Virus record (IMG/VR): IMGVR_UViG_3300047388_000281
Location: 1-22,684 of that record
Source: a virus
Length of the DNA: 22,684 bases
Reading direction: 5' to 3' (one strand)
Both the position numbers and the translations under genes were made by a program. This document shows, piece after piece, positions 7,153-14,769 of the stretch (position 1 is its first letter; each line of letters starts with the position of its first letter). The notes under the pieces were generated by a model. The model saw nothing but the letters and a program-made list of their open reading frames with translations, was not told the origin of the DNA and made no database searches.

Positions 7153-7246
7153 GCAGCTTCATGGGGCGGATCGTTTCGGCAAATACGATGACCGCCATCC
7201 GGCATCGCCATCGCCTTCGCGACGCAACATGACGCGCCCTCACCAA
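7153..7246. other. Spacer between tail chaperone and HNH gene
   Basis: No convincing gene lies here. A 23-codon + strand ORF begins ATGGGGCGGATC near 7171, without a clear ribosome-binding site or recognisable product. The converging + and - genes end on either side, but I see no GC-rich hairpin with a T run that would act as a terminator. Confidence 0.4.
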
Positions 7247-7507
7247 TCAGCGCCCGCACCGATGCCCGTCACACTCGATTCTGTCTTTTTCCTTGGCATC
7301 TTGTATCGTCTGCCATTGAAGGTTTTTTTGGTCGTTGGTGCCGCCATTCCTGAGCGGAATTATGTGGTCAATCACATAATCTCTGCGAGGGCCGGAGGGG
7401 GGATTCTCGCGTTCGAACTTCCTCACGGCAGACGACGAACGTCCGTCAGCAAAAGCCGGCGCTGTAATGCCAGCTATGATGGCCAGCGCCAAAACGAACT
7501 TCTTCAT
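7247..7507 (-). CDS. Secreted HNH nuclease-like protein (reverse-strand cargo gene)
   Basis: The protein has 86 residues from the ATG at 7507; a GAGAAG sequence 5 nt upstream and the signal peptide that starts there decide this over a longer in-frame start at 7534. Residues 1-20 (MKKFVLALAIIAGITAPAFA) are a textbook Sec signal peptide with AxA cleavage. The mature part carries an HNH-type core: D47-H48 in YVIDHIIPLRNGG, then N62 in KNLQWQT, then AKEKDRIE. Small secreted HNH proteins of this layout occur in proteobacterial genomes and prophages; their substrate is unclear. It is read against all surrounding tail genes, in a 463-bp gap between chaperone and DUF6441-like genes, the hallmark of an independently expressed moron. 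Periplasmic location is inferred. Confidence 0.82.
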   Translation of the reverse strand: MKKFVLALAIIAGITAPAFADGRSSSAVRKFERENPPSGPRRDYVIDHIIPLRNGGTNDQKNLQWQTIQDAKEKDRIECDGHRCGR

Positions 7508-7615
7508 AATAACTTCTCGTTGGCTGGATTTCATGGGACCAAACGTCTACCCGAGCCGCCAAAGTGCCGTCTTGTCCGATCGTGCCACGCATTTGCTTGT
7601 TGATGCCATTCTGAC
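7508..7615. other. Divergent spacer upstream of HNH gene and DUF6441-like gene
   Basis: This 108-bp spacer must hold the - strand promoter and ribosome-binding site of the HNH gene (GAGAAG just above 7507). The base composition is somewhat richer in A/T than the tail genes. I could not identify a clear -35/-10 pair. The + strand gene that follows has no good Shine-Dalgarno sequence here. Confidence 0.4.
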
Positions 7616-8152
7616 ATGAAGCTCGTCTTTTCGGCGCAGGAATCGGCCCTAAAGGCGCTGATCGAGGACATCCAGAGCCAGATCGACGCGGCCAGGGCCG
7701 GCGCGGTGCAGGATGCTGCGAAGCTGGCGGTCGCCCAGGGCCGGGCAAATATCGCCTCGGCCGGCTTCCCGGCGAAATGGCAGAAGGCGCTCACCTCGAA
7801 GTTCTATCTGAACAAGGGCAGCGATCCGGCCGCGCTGATCTTTGACACCACGCCGTTCGCCGGCGTTTTCGAAAGCGGCGCCAGCATTGGCGGTAAACCG
7901 CTGCTCTGGCTGCCGATCGAGCGGAACCTGCCGGCCGGCATCCATTCACCTCGCGCATACGCCGGCAAGCTGGTGTCAGTGAACGTCGCCGGCAAGCCGC
8001 CGCTGCTGTTCGATGCCGGCAAGCGCCAACTGGGTCCGCTGTTTGTCGGGATAAGCCGGGTCAACATCCACAAGCGGTTCGATCTCTATCGCATCTTCGC
8101 GCAGGCGGCCGCGCGCATGGCCGAGTTCTACGAGAAACGGATCAAGGGCTGA
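7616..8152 (+). CDS. DUF6441-like phage tail-region protein
   Basis: The protein has 178 residues. It starts with MKLVFSAQESALKALIEDIQ and a long N-terminal helix, followed by GRANIASAGFPAKWQKALTSKFYLNKG, PAALIFDTTPFAGVFESGA and PLLWLPIERNLPAG, and ends in a helix FDLYRIFAQAAARMAEFYEK. This progression (helix, W-x-x-[AS]-[LW] core, 'AF/VFE-G' segment, 'LWLPI' strand) resembles the DUF6441 family found just before the tape measure in alphaproteobacterial phages. The fold may be related to HK97 gp10/minor tail Z-like proteins. Its usual place would be directly after the chaperones, so the reverse HNH gene appears inserted. Only 6 bp separate it from the tape measure gene. Confidence 0.7.
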   Translation: MKLVFSAQESALKALIEDIQSQIDAARAGAVQDAAKLAVAQGRANIASAGFPAKWQKALTSKFYLNKGSDPAALIFDTTPFAGVFESGASIGGKPLLWLPIERNLPAGIHSPRAYAGKLVSVNVAGKPPLLFDAGKRQLGPLFVGISRVNIHKRFDLYRIFAQAAARMAEFYEKRIKG

Positions 8153-8158
8153 TCATCG

Positions 8159-10909
8159 ATGGCCAGCAAAACGATAAGCCAGCGCATCACCCTCGAAGGT
8201 GGCGATGACATCAAGAAGCAGCTTGAAGCGCTCGGCAAGGCCGGCGAGGCCTCCTTCAAGCAGATACAGGACGCTGCCCAGAAGACACAGATCGATCCGG
8301 GGCGCGTGGATGATACCAAGAAGGCATTTGACCAGCTCAGCACCGCCGGCGCGCAACTGGGAAACCAATTCAAGGCGCTGGCGGAAAGCGTCATAGGCTT
8401 CGGCAGCCAGGGCACCAAGTCGGCCCTGGATGTCGCAACCGGATTGCAGAAGACCGCCGCAGCGGCGCAGCAGGTCGGAAGTGCGATCGGGCAGGCCTCG
8501 CAGCAGATCGGCGCCTCCGGAGAATCCGCCAGCGCCAAGCTCGTCTCGACCGCAACTGCCTTCAAGCTCGCCGCCGCCGGCGTCGTGGCCGCCATCGCGG
8601 CACTCACAGGGTCACTGACTAAGGGCGCGGTCGAAACCGGCGCCGCGCTCAACGAGCAGGCCGACAAACTAAAGCTGACCACCGCGCAATGGATAGAACT
8701 GCGCAGGGCGGTCGCCGACACGTCCATTTCCAACGATGACTTTCAGAAGTCGTTATCCAAGATCAGCGGCCTCGCGGCCGATGCGAAAGGAGGGATCGCG
8801 CAACTGGGCAGTGAGACCGTTCAGGCAGTCAAAACTTTAGACGGCGGCGTTGTCATCATCAGCAGATTCAACGATACCACCACGGATACGAAGGGAAAGG
8901 CCAGTGAGGCGGCGAGCGAGCTTGCGAAGCTCGGTGTCAGCATGAAGACTATTGCGACCGGGGACACCCTCGCCATCATGCGAGCCGCTGCCGTGGCCAT
9001 CAACAATATAAAAACCCCAACGGACCAGGCAGCGGCCGGCCTCAAGCTCTTCGGCGACAACTGGAAAGAAGCCATCAAGGCACTGCTCGCCGGGCAGACT
9101 GCCACGGTCGAGCAGGCAAAGTCACTGTCAGAGGTCGGAAAGGCCTCCCGCGACATGACCTCCCAGCAGGCCGATGATGCCAAAGCCGTCAAGATGGCAT
9201 GGGAGGATTTGACGAAGGCAATACGGGCTACCAAGGATCAGATCGGTGCGGTATTTCTCACTGGCGCACTGGCGCAGACCGAATGGCTGACGAAGCTGGT
9301 CGACGGCTCGCGCGAGCTGCTGAGGATATGGCTGGGGCTTTCAGATCAGAAGCAAGCGACCTTTGCGTCCGCTCCCGAAGACAGTGCGATCCAGACCACG
9401 TTCAAGGTTCTGATCGCGGTCGGACAGCAGCTCGCCGGGATATGGCGCGATGTTCTGGTGCCGGCGGGTGCGGCGCTCTTGGGCATCGTCGAGCAGGTCG
9501 CCGCAAATTTCGAGGGCGTGACGAAAAGTCAGGTGGCTGCATTCTTTATCACGGCGGCTGCTGCCGCGCTCGCTCTGGCGGTTGCATTCAAAGGCATCGG
9601 CCTGGTGCTGTCGCCGTTCACAGCGTTAATTTCCTTGTTCGCCGGGTTCGGCCCCATCCTGATTCCGCTGGTCGCGCTGGTGGTGCTGTTCTGGGATCAG
9701 ATATCGGCCGGCGCCGCCAAGGCAGCGGCATTGATCCCCGAGTCGCTGGCGCAAATTGTGGATTCATTCAAGCTTTTGTTCGCCGGCGATTTCGCGGGGT
9801 TCTGGACTCAGTTCAGCGCGGCGGCCGTTACCGCATTTCAGACAATCAGCCAGGAAGCGCAGAAGACACCATGGGTGAAAGAGTTCATCGATTCTATTAA
9901 GCAAATCGGCGTGGAATTGCCGGCGACGATCGCGCTCATTGCTGGTGCATTTCTTGCTCTCCGCAGAGGCGCGATCGCCGTTGCGCCGATCGTCAGCCGC
10001 ATATTCGGGGCCGAGGTTTCAGGGACGGGAGTGATTTTGCTGGGAGTACTCGGTCAAATGTCGGGTGCGCTCCAAGCATTGGCGTCGGTCGCAACTGTAG
10101 TGGCCGCGTCGTTTACTGTTGTGGGAGTGGTGTTCAGTATTTTAGCAGCGGCCATTGGTGGGATACCGGCTTTGCTTGTCGTGCTTGGCGCAGCCGCGAC
10201 AGCCATTTTTGTAACTGAGATTCCAGGGGCCATGAAGATCATGGCGGACGCGCTCGGCAGCGCAATAGAACAGGCGAAGTCCCTCATTGATGCCTGGGTC
10301 ACGACGCCAATCGGGAATGCGTGGCAATGGATTGTCGACACCTTCAACAGCGCCGTGAGCTCGCTCAGCAGCGCGATAGATCAGGCCACGGCTCTGATCA
10401 CGTCCTGGGTCACGACGCCGGTAGCCAATGCCTGGCAATGGATCAAGGATACGTTCAACAGCGTGTTGGGCAGCCTGGGGTTCGGCGGTTCGCCGTCGGG
10501 CAGCGGCGGCGGCGGCGGCTTCGCGGGCGGCGGGCTGCTCGGTGGCCGCGGCAGCGGCACGTCCGACAGTAATCTCGCCTGGGTTAGCCGCGGCGAATAC
10601 ATCACGCCGGCGCGGGCGGTAGCGCAGCCGGGCGTCTTGGCCTTCCTCGAGGCGCTGCGGCGCTCGGGGGGCGATCTTCGTGATGTGCTTCATGGCATGA
10701 GCCGCTTCGCGCTCGGCGGTCTGGTGCATGCGCCGATCGGTATTCCGGCCTTCGCCGGCGGCGGCTTGAACCACGTCACCATTCAATTCCCCGGGCTGCC
10801 AGCCATCACCGGATTGCGCGCCTCGTCTGATGTGGTCGAGGAACTGCGTAGGAGCGCGGCGCTGGCGCAGGTTAGAAGCGGTGGGAGAAAACCATCTCGA
10901 TACAGTTAA
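8159..10909 (+). CDS. Tail tape measure protein
   Basis: The protein has 916 residues, by far the longest in the window. The N-terminal ~200 residues are helical and Gln/Ala/Lys-rich (KTISQRITLEGGDDIKKQLE, then AQKTQIDPGRVDDTKKAFDQ). Hydrophobic membrane-like segments lie at ~460-510 and ~634-685 (for example ASFTVVGVVFSILAAAIGG), as in tape measures that enter the inner membrane during DNA delivery. Residues ~700-774 hold two 37-residue repeats with WVTTP and NAWQWI, followed by a Gly-rich stretch and a C-terminal FAGGG / SRGEYITPARA domain often seen in tape measures. With the usual ~0.15 nm per residue the tail would be near 137 nm (estimate). The gene ends just before a - strand terminator and the pentamer array. 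Confidence 0.93.
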   Translation: MASKTISQRITLEGGDDIKKQLEALGKAGEASFKQIQDAAQKTQIDPGRVDDTKKAFDQLSTAGAQLGNQFKALAESVIGFGSQGTKSALDVATGLQKTAAAAQQVGSAIGQASQQIGASGESASAKLVSTATAFKLAAAGVVAAIAALTGSLTKGAVETGAALNEQADKLKLTTAQWIELRRAVADTSISNDDFQKSLSKISGLAADAKGGIAQLGSETVQAVKTLDGGVVIISRFNDTTTDTKGKASEAASELAKLGVSMKTIATGDTLAIMRAAAVAINNIKTPTDQAAAGLKLFGDNWKEAIKALLAGQTATVEQAKSLSEVGKASRDMTSQQADDAKAVKMAWEDLTKAIRATKDQIGAVFLTGALAQTEWLTKLVDGSRELLRIWLGLSDQKQATFASAPEDSAIQTTFKVLIAVGQQLAGIWRDVLVPAGAALLGIVEQVAANFEGVTKSQVAAFFITAAAAALALAVAFKGIGLVLSPFTALISLFAGFGPILIPLVALVVLFWDQISAGAAKAAALIPESLAQIVDSFKLLFAGDFAGFWTQFSAAAVTAFQTISQEAQKTPWVKEFIDSIKQIGVELPATIALIAGAFLALRRGAIAVAPIVSRIFGAEVSGTGVILLGVLGQMSGALQALASVATVVAASFTVVGVVFSILAAAIGGIPALLVVLGAAATAIFVTEIPGAMKIMADALGSAIEQAKSLIDAWVTTPIGNAWQWIVDTFNSAVSSLSSAIDQATALITSWVTTPVANAWQWIKDTFNSVLGSLGFGGSPSGSGGGGGFAGGGLLGGRGSGTSDSNLAWVSRGEYITPARAVAQPGVLAFLEALRRSGGDLRDVLHGMSRFALGGLVHAPIGIPAFAGGGLNHVTIQFPGLPAITGLRASSDVVEELRRSAALAQVRSGGRKPSRYS
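10260..10481 (+). repeat. Two 111-bp in-frame direct repeats in the tape measure gene
   Basis: Units at 10260-10370 and 10371-10481 align with a 111-bp (37-codon) shift; both contain TGGGTCACGACGCC, at 10295 and 10406, and encode WVTTP followed by NAWQWI and DTFNS. The rest has diverged, mostly at third positions but with some amino-acid changes. It is an old internal duplication that preserves frame. Confidence 0.85.
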
Positions 10910-10943
10910 AAGAGAAAAGGCCCCAGCCGGTTAAGCTGAGGCC
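10908..10943 (-). terminator. Rho-independent terminator on the - strand after the tape measure gene
   Basis: GGCC at 10919-10922 pairs with GGCC at 10940-10943, and CAGC at 10924-10927 pairs with GCTG at 10935-10938, around a 7-nt loop. The one mismatch on the + strand (C/A at 10923/10939) becomes a U-G pair in - strand RNA. In that orientation the stem is followed by TTTTCTCTTTT (10918-10908), a good U tract; on the + strand the downstream bases are not T-rich. No - strand gene lies close upstream, so it probably blocks antisense read-through or is a relic of a lost reverse gene. Confidence 0.65.
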
Positions 10944-10954
10944 TCCTCGTCTCC

Positions 10955-11029
10955 ATGCCGTGCCTTGCCCAGCATCGCCTCGCCCGGCCGAGCCGTACCT
11001 CGCCCAGCTGCGCCGTGCCACGCCTTGCC
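10955..11029. repeat. Fifteen-unit pentanucleotide array, consensus NNGCC
   Basis: The 75 bases from 10955 divide exactly into fifteen 5-mers, twelve of which end in GCC (units such as ATGCC, GTGCC, TTGCC, TCGCC, GAGCC). The three exceptions (CAGCA, GTACC, CAGCT) each keep the phase. The first two bases vary freely while the last three are constant. It lies in the untranslated gap between tape measure and tail-tip genes. A five-base unit is not a codon pattern. Confidence 0.85.
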
Positions 11030-11070
11030 GCATCCGTTTACCTGACAAACGCAACCCGAGTCGATAGCTA

Positions 11071-11454
11071 ATGCCTCAAATGACTTTGTTGTCGATCGAC
11101 GGCGTCGATCTCAGTCCCTGGGCCGCGCGCGGTATCACCATGACGTTGGAGCCGATTCAGCAGGCGGCGAATCTGGCGCGTGATTGTCGCGGCGCGTTGG
11201 CCGACATCTCGCTTGCCCAATTCCAGCAGCACAAAGTTTCGATTAGTTGCAGCGATCATGAGGCGCCCGAACTTACCGGCATTTGGCCCGGGGCGGACGT
11301 CACCATTGTCTGCATTCCCGGCCTCGGCGTCGCCAACACGACCGGCGATGTTTTGACTATTCTCGCCAAGATCACGGCTTGGAACGTATCCAAGGACGAA
11401 TGGTCGGCCGAGGTGGCGTGGAAGCTCGAAGCCGAGCAGCGAGTAATCGCCTGA
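11071..11454 (+). CDS. Tail-tip region protein of unknown function
   Basis: The protein has 127 residues. It starts at ATG 11071 or at a second ATG three codons later; neither has a clear Shine-Dalgarno sequence, perhaps because the upstream region is filled by the pentamer array. The text is beta-rich: MTLLSIDGVDLSPWAARGIT, then LAQFQQHKVSISCSDHEAP, WPGADVTIVCIPG and a final EWSAEVAWKLEAEQ. It has no membrane segment or catalytic motif. The stop overlaps the next ATG (TGATG), so it is coupled to the large tail hub candidate. By position it may be a distal tail adaptor. I do not recognise the family. Confidence 0.65.
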   Translation: MPQMTLLSIDGVDLSPWAARGITMTLEPIQQAANLARDCRGALADISLAQFQQHKVSISCSDHEAPELTGIWPGADVTIVCIPGLGVANTTGDVLTILAKITAWNVSKDEWSAEVAWKLEAEQRVIA

Positions 11455-13424
11455 TGTCAGCCGGGATGCCATATTTTGCCTGGATCGATCCAGGCGAGAC
11501 GGTATTCGGTCCCGAGCATATGCGCTGGGACGAGGATGTCTTCTCGTTCACCCTGAAGCAGGACGAGGGCGATCCCGCGAGCCTGACGGTGGTGGTCCGC
11601 CGGCCGCGCAATGACGCCGGCGATGCAATCGGGCTGCTCGGTCCCGGGCGCCGGATATGGGCGTGGTTCGCGCTCGACTGTGGGCCGGACTTGATCAGGT
11701 TTCGCGGCCGTCTCGTCGGCGTGCCGACCAGCATCTTCGAAGAACTGGTGACGCTGGAGTTCGTCGCGCGTCCGATGGACCTCGTGGCGCAGAAGGCGGC
11801 CCTCGCCGATATGCTGCGCGTGCTGCCGTATTACGACGAGGTGGTGATCGATCCGACGCGCCGCACCGATCCCGAGGTCGTGCTCGAGGGTTACAGCAAG
11901 CTCTGGCATTACGATCGCGAGACTCTTGTTCTGACCGTGTCCGACGAGATCACCGGCGAAGACGGCCTGGTCGAGTTCGATGGCGCCAGCGAAGGCGGCA
12001 AGGTGCTCTATGACGGCCTGAGCCTCAACCTCACCAGCGGGCCACTGGCGCGCGTCGACGTCAGCGCTGAATACACCTGGACCCAATCGGCGCAAGGCCA
12101 GGTCGACCTGACTAATTATCTGATTGGGAACTGGCCGGACACTTATCGAGGCATGATCACGTCGTACAGCTTGACGGCCGACAATTGGCCGAAGGCGGGC
12201 GCCGGGATTGGCGATGGCTGGGTCGTGGCCGAGGCAGCCGCCAGCACACCGTATAGCCTTCAGGTCAAGACCAGGATTTCGGGCAGCAAGCTGACGGTGA
12301 CGAATCCAGACACCGGGTGGTTTGGCACCTCGAGCTACACCACCACGTTCGAGGATACGCAGAGCTATGTGGATGCGCCGATCGGAATCGGTTTTTCCGA
12401 GCTGGTGACCAGTGACACCATCACCACGGGGAAAAATAATTCGTACAGTCGCAGCTATTCGGCCACGGGTGCCTTTTTGCCGTTGAACTATACCACTGTC
12501 ACGCTATCGGCGGCATACACGGCGAACCGCCAATGCACCGAGGTCGTGACGTTCTCGCTCTATGCCGATGTGCAGCCAGTCCTGACTGATCCGAATGACG
12601 GCGAGGCGCTGCTCATCAACGATATTAAATCGGTCAACCTGAGCGAAACGATTGGCGACTATGTGCCGATCGGCGATCCGCGGCGCCGGTCTTATATCGC
12701 GACCGAGCGTGGCAATCGAAGCATCGAGCATCTGATCGCGCTGGCGCGGGCGCACCTGCTGCAACGGGCTCGCGTCGTCGAAATCGCGTTCGCCCCGAAA
12801 CTGTCGCGCATGCCGGAAATCACGCTGCGCAAGAACGGATTTCTGGTCGAGCCGCGGGTCGGCGAGGCGCTCGGCAAGATCATCGGATATTCGCTGGCGC
12901 TGGACGGCTCGGACGGGCACATCAAGTGCGAGGTCCGCATCGGCTGCGCCATCGGCTACGGCGGTTCGGCGGTGGCAGCGGGCGGCGACCCGACTTATTG
13001 CAGCATCGACTATGTCGGTGCCGACTATCAGCAGTTCACCGGCCGAACGGTTCTGTTCGACACGTCGGTCGGCTATCAGCCGCCGAGCGCAGACCCGAAC
13101 GACGACGGGATCGAGTTCCTGTCCGTCCTCAGGGCGGAGGATGTGATCGAGACGCCGCTCGTCGTCGAAAATCCGGCCTCGGCGCAGGTGGCCCCGCTGT
13201 TCCGCGCCGGCCAATTTGCCTCGGTGCCGATCAGCGGCGCAACCATCGATCAGATGAAAGAGATCCCCGCGGCGCGGAGCCAGGCCATCAATGACGCGCT
13301 GAAACAATACGAGACCAAGGCGAGCTTCAAGCTCAAGAGCATGTCGCGGCAGTTTTCCAGCGACTACGAGGTGCAAGTCGGCGATCTCAATATCCCGACC
13401 GGGTACAATCTGGAGGCGGAATAA
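11454..13424 (+). CDS. Large tail-tip / hub protein candidate
   Basis: The protein has 656 residues from ATG 11454, in a TGATG overlap; upstream in-frame starts lie inside the previous gene. The first ~210 residues (YFAWIDPGETVFGPEHMRWD, then SLTVVVRRPRNDAG and LIRFRGRLVGVPTSIFEELV) read like the beta-barrel start of phage tail hub proteins. The middle (~220-400) is Thr/Ser-rich beta structure with SYSLTADNWPKAGAGIGDGW and may be an inserted carbohydrate-binding or fibre domain. The last third returns to hub-like text with IALARAHLLQRARVVEIAF. It follows the tape measure, where siphophages encode the protein that closes the tail tube and anchors the fibres. Function is inferred from size and position. 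Confidence 0.65.
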   Translation: MSAGMPYFAWIDPGETVFGPEHMRWDEDVFSFTLKQDEGDPASLTVVVRRPRNDAGDAIGLLGPGRRIWAWFALDCGPDLIRFRGRLVGVPTSIFEELVTLEFVARPMDLVAQKAALADMLRVLPYYDEVVIDPTRRTDPEVVLEGYSKLWHYDRETLVLTVSDEITGEDGLVEFDGASEGGKVLYDGLSLNLTSGPLARVDVSAEYTWTQSAQGQVDLTNYLIGNWPDTYRGMITSYSLTADNWPKAGAGIGDGWVVAEAAASTPYSLQVKTRISGSKLTVTNPDTGWFGTSSYTTTFEDTQSYVDAPIGIGFSELVTSDTITTGKNNSYSRSYSATGAFLPLNYTTVTLSAAYTANRQCTEVVTFSLYADVQPVLTDPNDGEALLINDIKSVNLSETIGDYVPIGDPRRRSYIATERGNRSIEHLIALARAHLLQRARVVEIAFAPKLSRMPEITLRKNGFLVEPRVGEALGKIIGYSLALDGSDGHIKCEVRIGCAIGYGGSAVAAGGDPTYCSIDYVGADYQQFTGRTVLFDTSVGYQPPSADPNDDGIEFLSVLRAEDVIETPLVVENPASAQVAPLFRAGQFASVPISGATIDQMKEIPAARSQAINDALKQYETKASFKLKSMSRQFSSDYEVQVGDLNIPTGYNLEAE

Positions 13425-13813
13425 TGGCAGGCTTAGAAGTCGTTGTCCGGCCGGTCGTGTTTCCCAATATTCGGCCAGCTGCGGCCAGAATGCTGGCGCC
13501 GGAGAGTAATCCCGATCAGGGCTTTGCCGCTATCAGCGGAACGGGCGGCAAGCTCATCGATCTGCCGCATAGCTGGAGTGCGAGCCACACCGAAACGAAG
13601 CAGCAGCAGGAAACGAAACGGCAATACAACGTAGAGAAGGTTTATCAATTGAACGACGACGGCACGATCAACAAGGACAACTTCATCGAGGTCGAGCGCT
13701 TGAAGAAGGTAAAGCTCGACGACGGGGGAGACCAAGGCGCGGTAAAGGTGATTTATGCCGAGCCCCCGCCTGTCGACAATATCGAGGTCAAATTTACCGA
13801 CATGCTCCGATAA
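13424..13813 (+). CDS. Small tail protein of unknown function
   Basis: The protein has 129 residues and starts in a TAATG overlap with the preceding stop. It begins with a hydrophobic strand LEVVVRPVVFPNIRP, contains a Lys/Gln-rich segment near residues 60-70 (TETKQQQETKRQYNVEK), and ends with DNIEVKFTDMLR. There is no signal peptide, no transmembrane helix and no recognisable domain. Tight coupling to the hub candidate upstream, and 6 bp to the fibre gene downstream, suggests a tail-tip accessory or adaptor. Confidence 0.6.
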   Translation: MAGLEVVVRPVVFPNIRPAAARMLAPESNPDQGFAAISGTGGKLIDLPHSWSASHTETKQQQETKRQYNVEKVYQLNDDGTINKDNFIEVERLKKVKLDDGGDQGAVKVIYAEPPPVDNIEVKFTDMLR

Positions 13814-13819
13814 TTCATC

Positions 13820-14614
13820 ATGACAATCGTCTACGTCACCACTGGCGCCTGGGGCGCCGGCACCGGCGCGCCGAACAGCGCGGCTCAGGTCGACGGCAAC
13901 TTTTACGATGTCGATCATCGCATCGTCGACTTGAACGCGGCGCTCGCCGAGGGCAAGCGCATCGACACCGTCACCTATACCGCCAACAGCATGACGTTCC
14001 ACTTCACCGATGGAACGACGCAAGTCATTCCGCTGCCGGTTGCGGTCATCACATATGTGGGCCAGTGGACAAACGGCACGCCGTATACGATCGGCCAGAT
14101 GGTCTCGGTGCGAGGCCGCGGCATGTACCAGGTGCTCGTCAGCCACACGACGCCGGCGCTGCCGGCGGCTTTCGATCCGGCTGCGACGGACGGTTCTGGC
14201 AACCCGCTCTATTCGTTCTGGATGCCGCTCTACGACGTCAATTACGACGCCGCGATCTTCGTGCCGGGAAGCGTTCAGCGCACCGCGGGCGAGGTGCTGT
14301 TCCAGGCCATTGCCGGCCGGACCATGCAATTGGTGAGCGGCAACGCTCATGCTTATGCCTATCTGGATGTCGGCATCGGCGCCGGCACCAATATCGTCAT
14401 CTCGATCCAGAAGAATCGCGTCGAGATCGGAACGATCACATTCACCGCCGGTGGAACGCTCGACGCCGGCGGCGGTCAAAGCGGGACGTTCAATATCCCG
14501 GCTAGCGTGAACTTTGCCGAGGGAGACAGTTATTCGCTGCGGGTCACAGCATCCAACAATGCCGGGGCGAGCGGCCTGTCGGTGACGCTGCCGTTCCTGC
14601 GCACGGATATCTGA
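13820..14614 (+). CDS. Tail fibre-like protein with carbohydrate-binding-type module
   Basis: The protein has 264 residues. The start, TGAWGAGTGAPNSAAQVDGN followed by FYDVDHRIVDLNAALAEG, is a pattern I associate with Rhizobiales phage tail fibres: an N-terminal adaptor and a short helix. Residues ~79-110 (VGQWTNGTPYTIGQMVSVRG) resemble CBM5/12-type modules, as in the collagen-like gene near 3170. The C-terminal ~110 residues are a beta-sandwich-like segment containing TMQLVSGNAHAYAYLDVG and TFNIPASVNFAEGDSYSLRV. It is likely part of the distal receptor-binding apparatus; the ligand cannot be read. It ends in a TGATG overlap with a tiny ORF. Confidence 0.7.
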   Translation: MTIVYVTTGAWGAGTGAPNSAAQVDGNFYDVDHRIVDLNAALAEGKRIDTVTYTANSMTFHFTDGTTQVIPLPVAVITYVGQWTNGTPYTIGQMVSVRGRGMYQVLVSHTTPALPAAFDPAATDGSGNPLYSFWMPLYDVNYDAAIFVPGSVQRTAGEVLFQAIAGRTMQLVSGNAHAYAYLDVGIGAGTNIVISIQKNRVEIGTITFTAGGTLDAGGGQSGTFNIPASVNFAEGDSYSLRVTASNNAGASGLSVTLPFLRTDI

Positions 14615-14769
14615 TGCCGCCGACCGGGCCGTATTCTCAGGATGTGTTGACGCGCATAGTCAATGTGAATTGGGGCGGCGGACTGGCGGTCGAGTTCGGC
14701 GACGGGGCCGATGCGCCGAAGCCGCCGAAGCCGCCAGCCGTCGCCTTGAAGCGTAAGGTGACGGCTTGA
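14614..14769 (+). CDS. 51-residue tail-region small protein
   Basis: This short ORF runs from an ATG in a TGATG overlap to a TGA that overlaps the next start as TTGA, so it is held on both sides by translational coupling, which is the main evidence that it is real. The product begins MPPTGPYSQDVLTRIVNVNW and has a basic, Pro-rich end (PKPPKPPAVALKRKVTA). No domain is recognisable. It may be a small linker between fibre components; that is a guess. Confidence 0.6.
   Translation: MPPTGPYSQDVLTRIVNVNWGGGLAVEFGDGADAPKPPKPPAVALKRKVTA

Noticed and set aside
7040-7603. Forward ORF of 187 codons across the HNH gene
   Set aside because: It starts inside the tail chaperone gene in another frame and runs antisense to a gene with a clear signal peptide and HNH motif; its text is basic and low in pattern.
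10955-11029. CRISPR array or iteron origin for the pentamer repeats
   Set aside because: Units are five bases without spacers and lack the 20-40 nt repeat/spacer plan of CRISPR; there is no replication initiator gene nearby to support an iteron origin.
13433-14479. Reverse-strand ORF of 348 codons across two + strand tail genes
   Set aside because: It spans the junction of two coupled + genes, has shadow-type composition (Arg/Asp/His-rich) and no recognisable domain.
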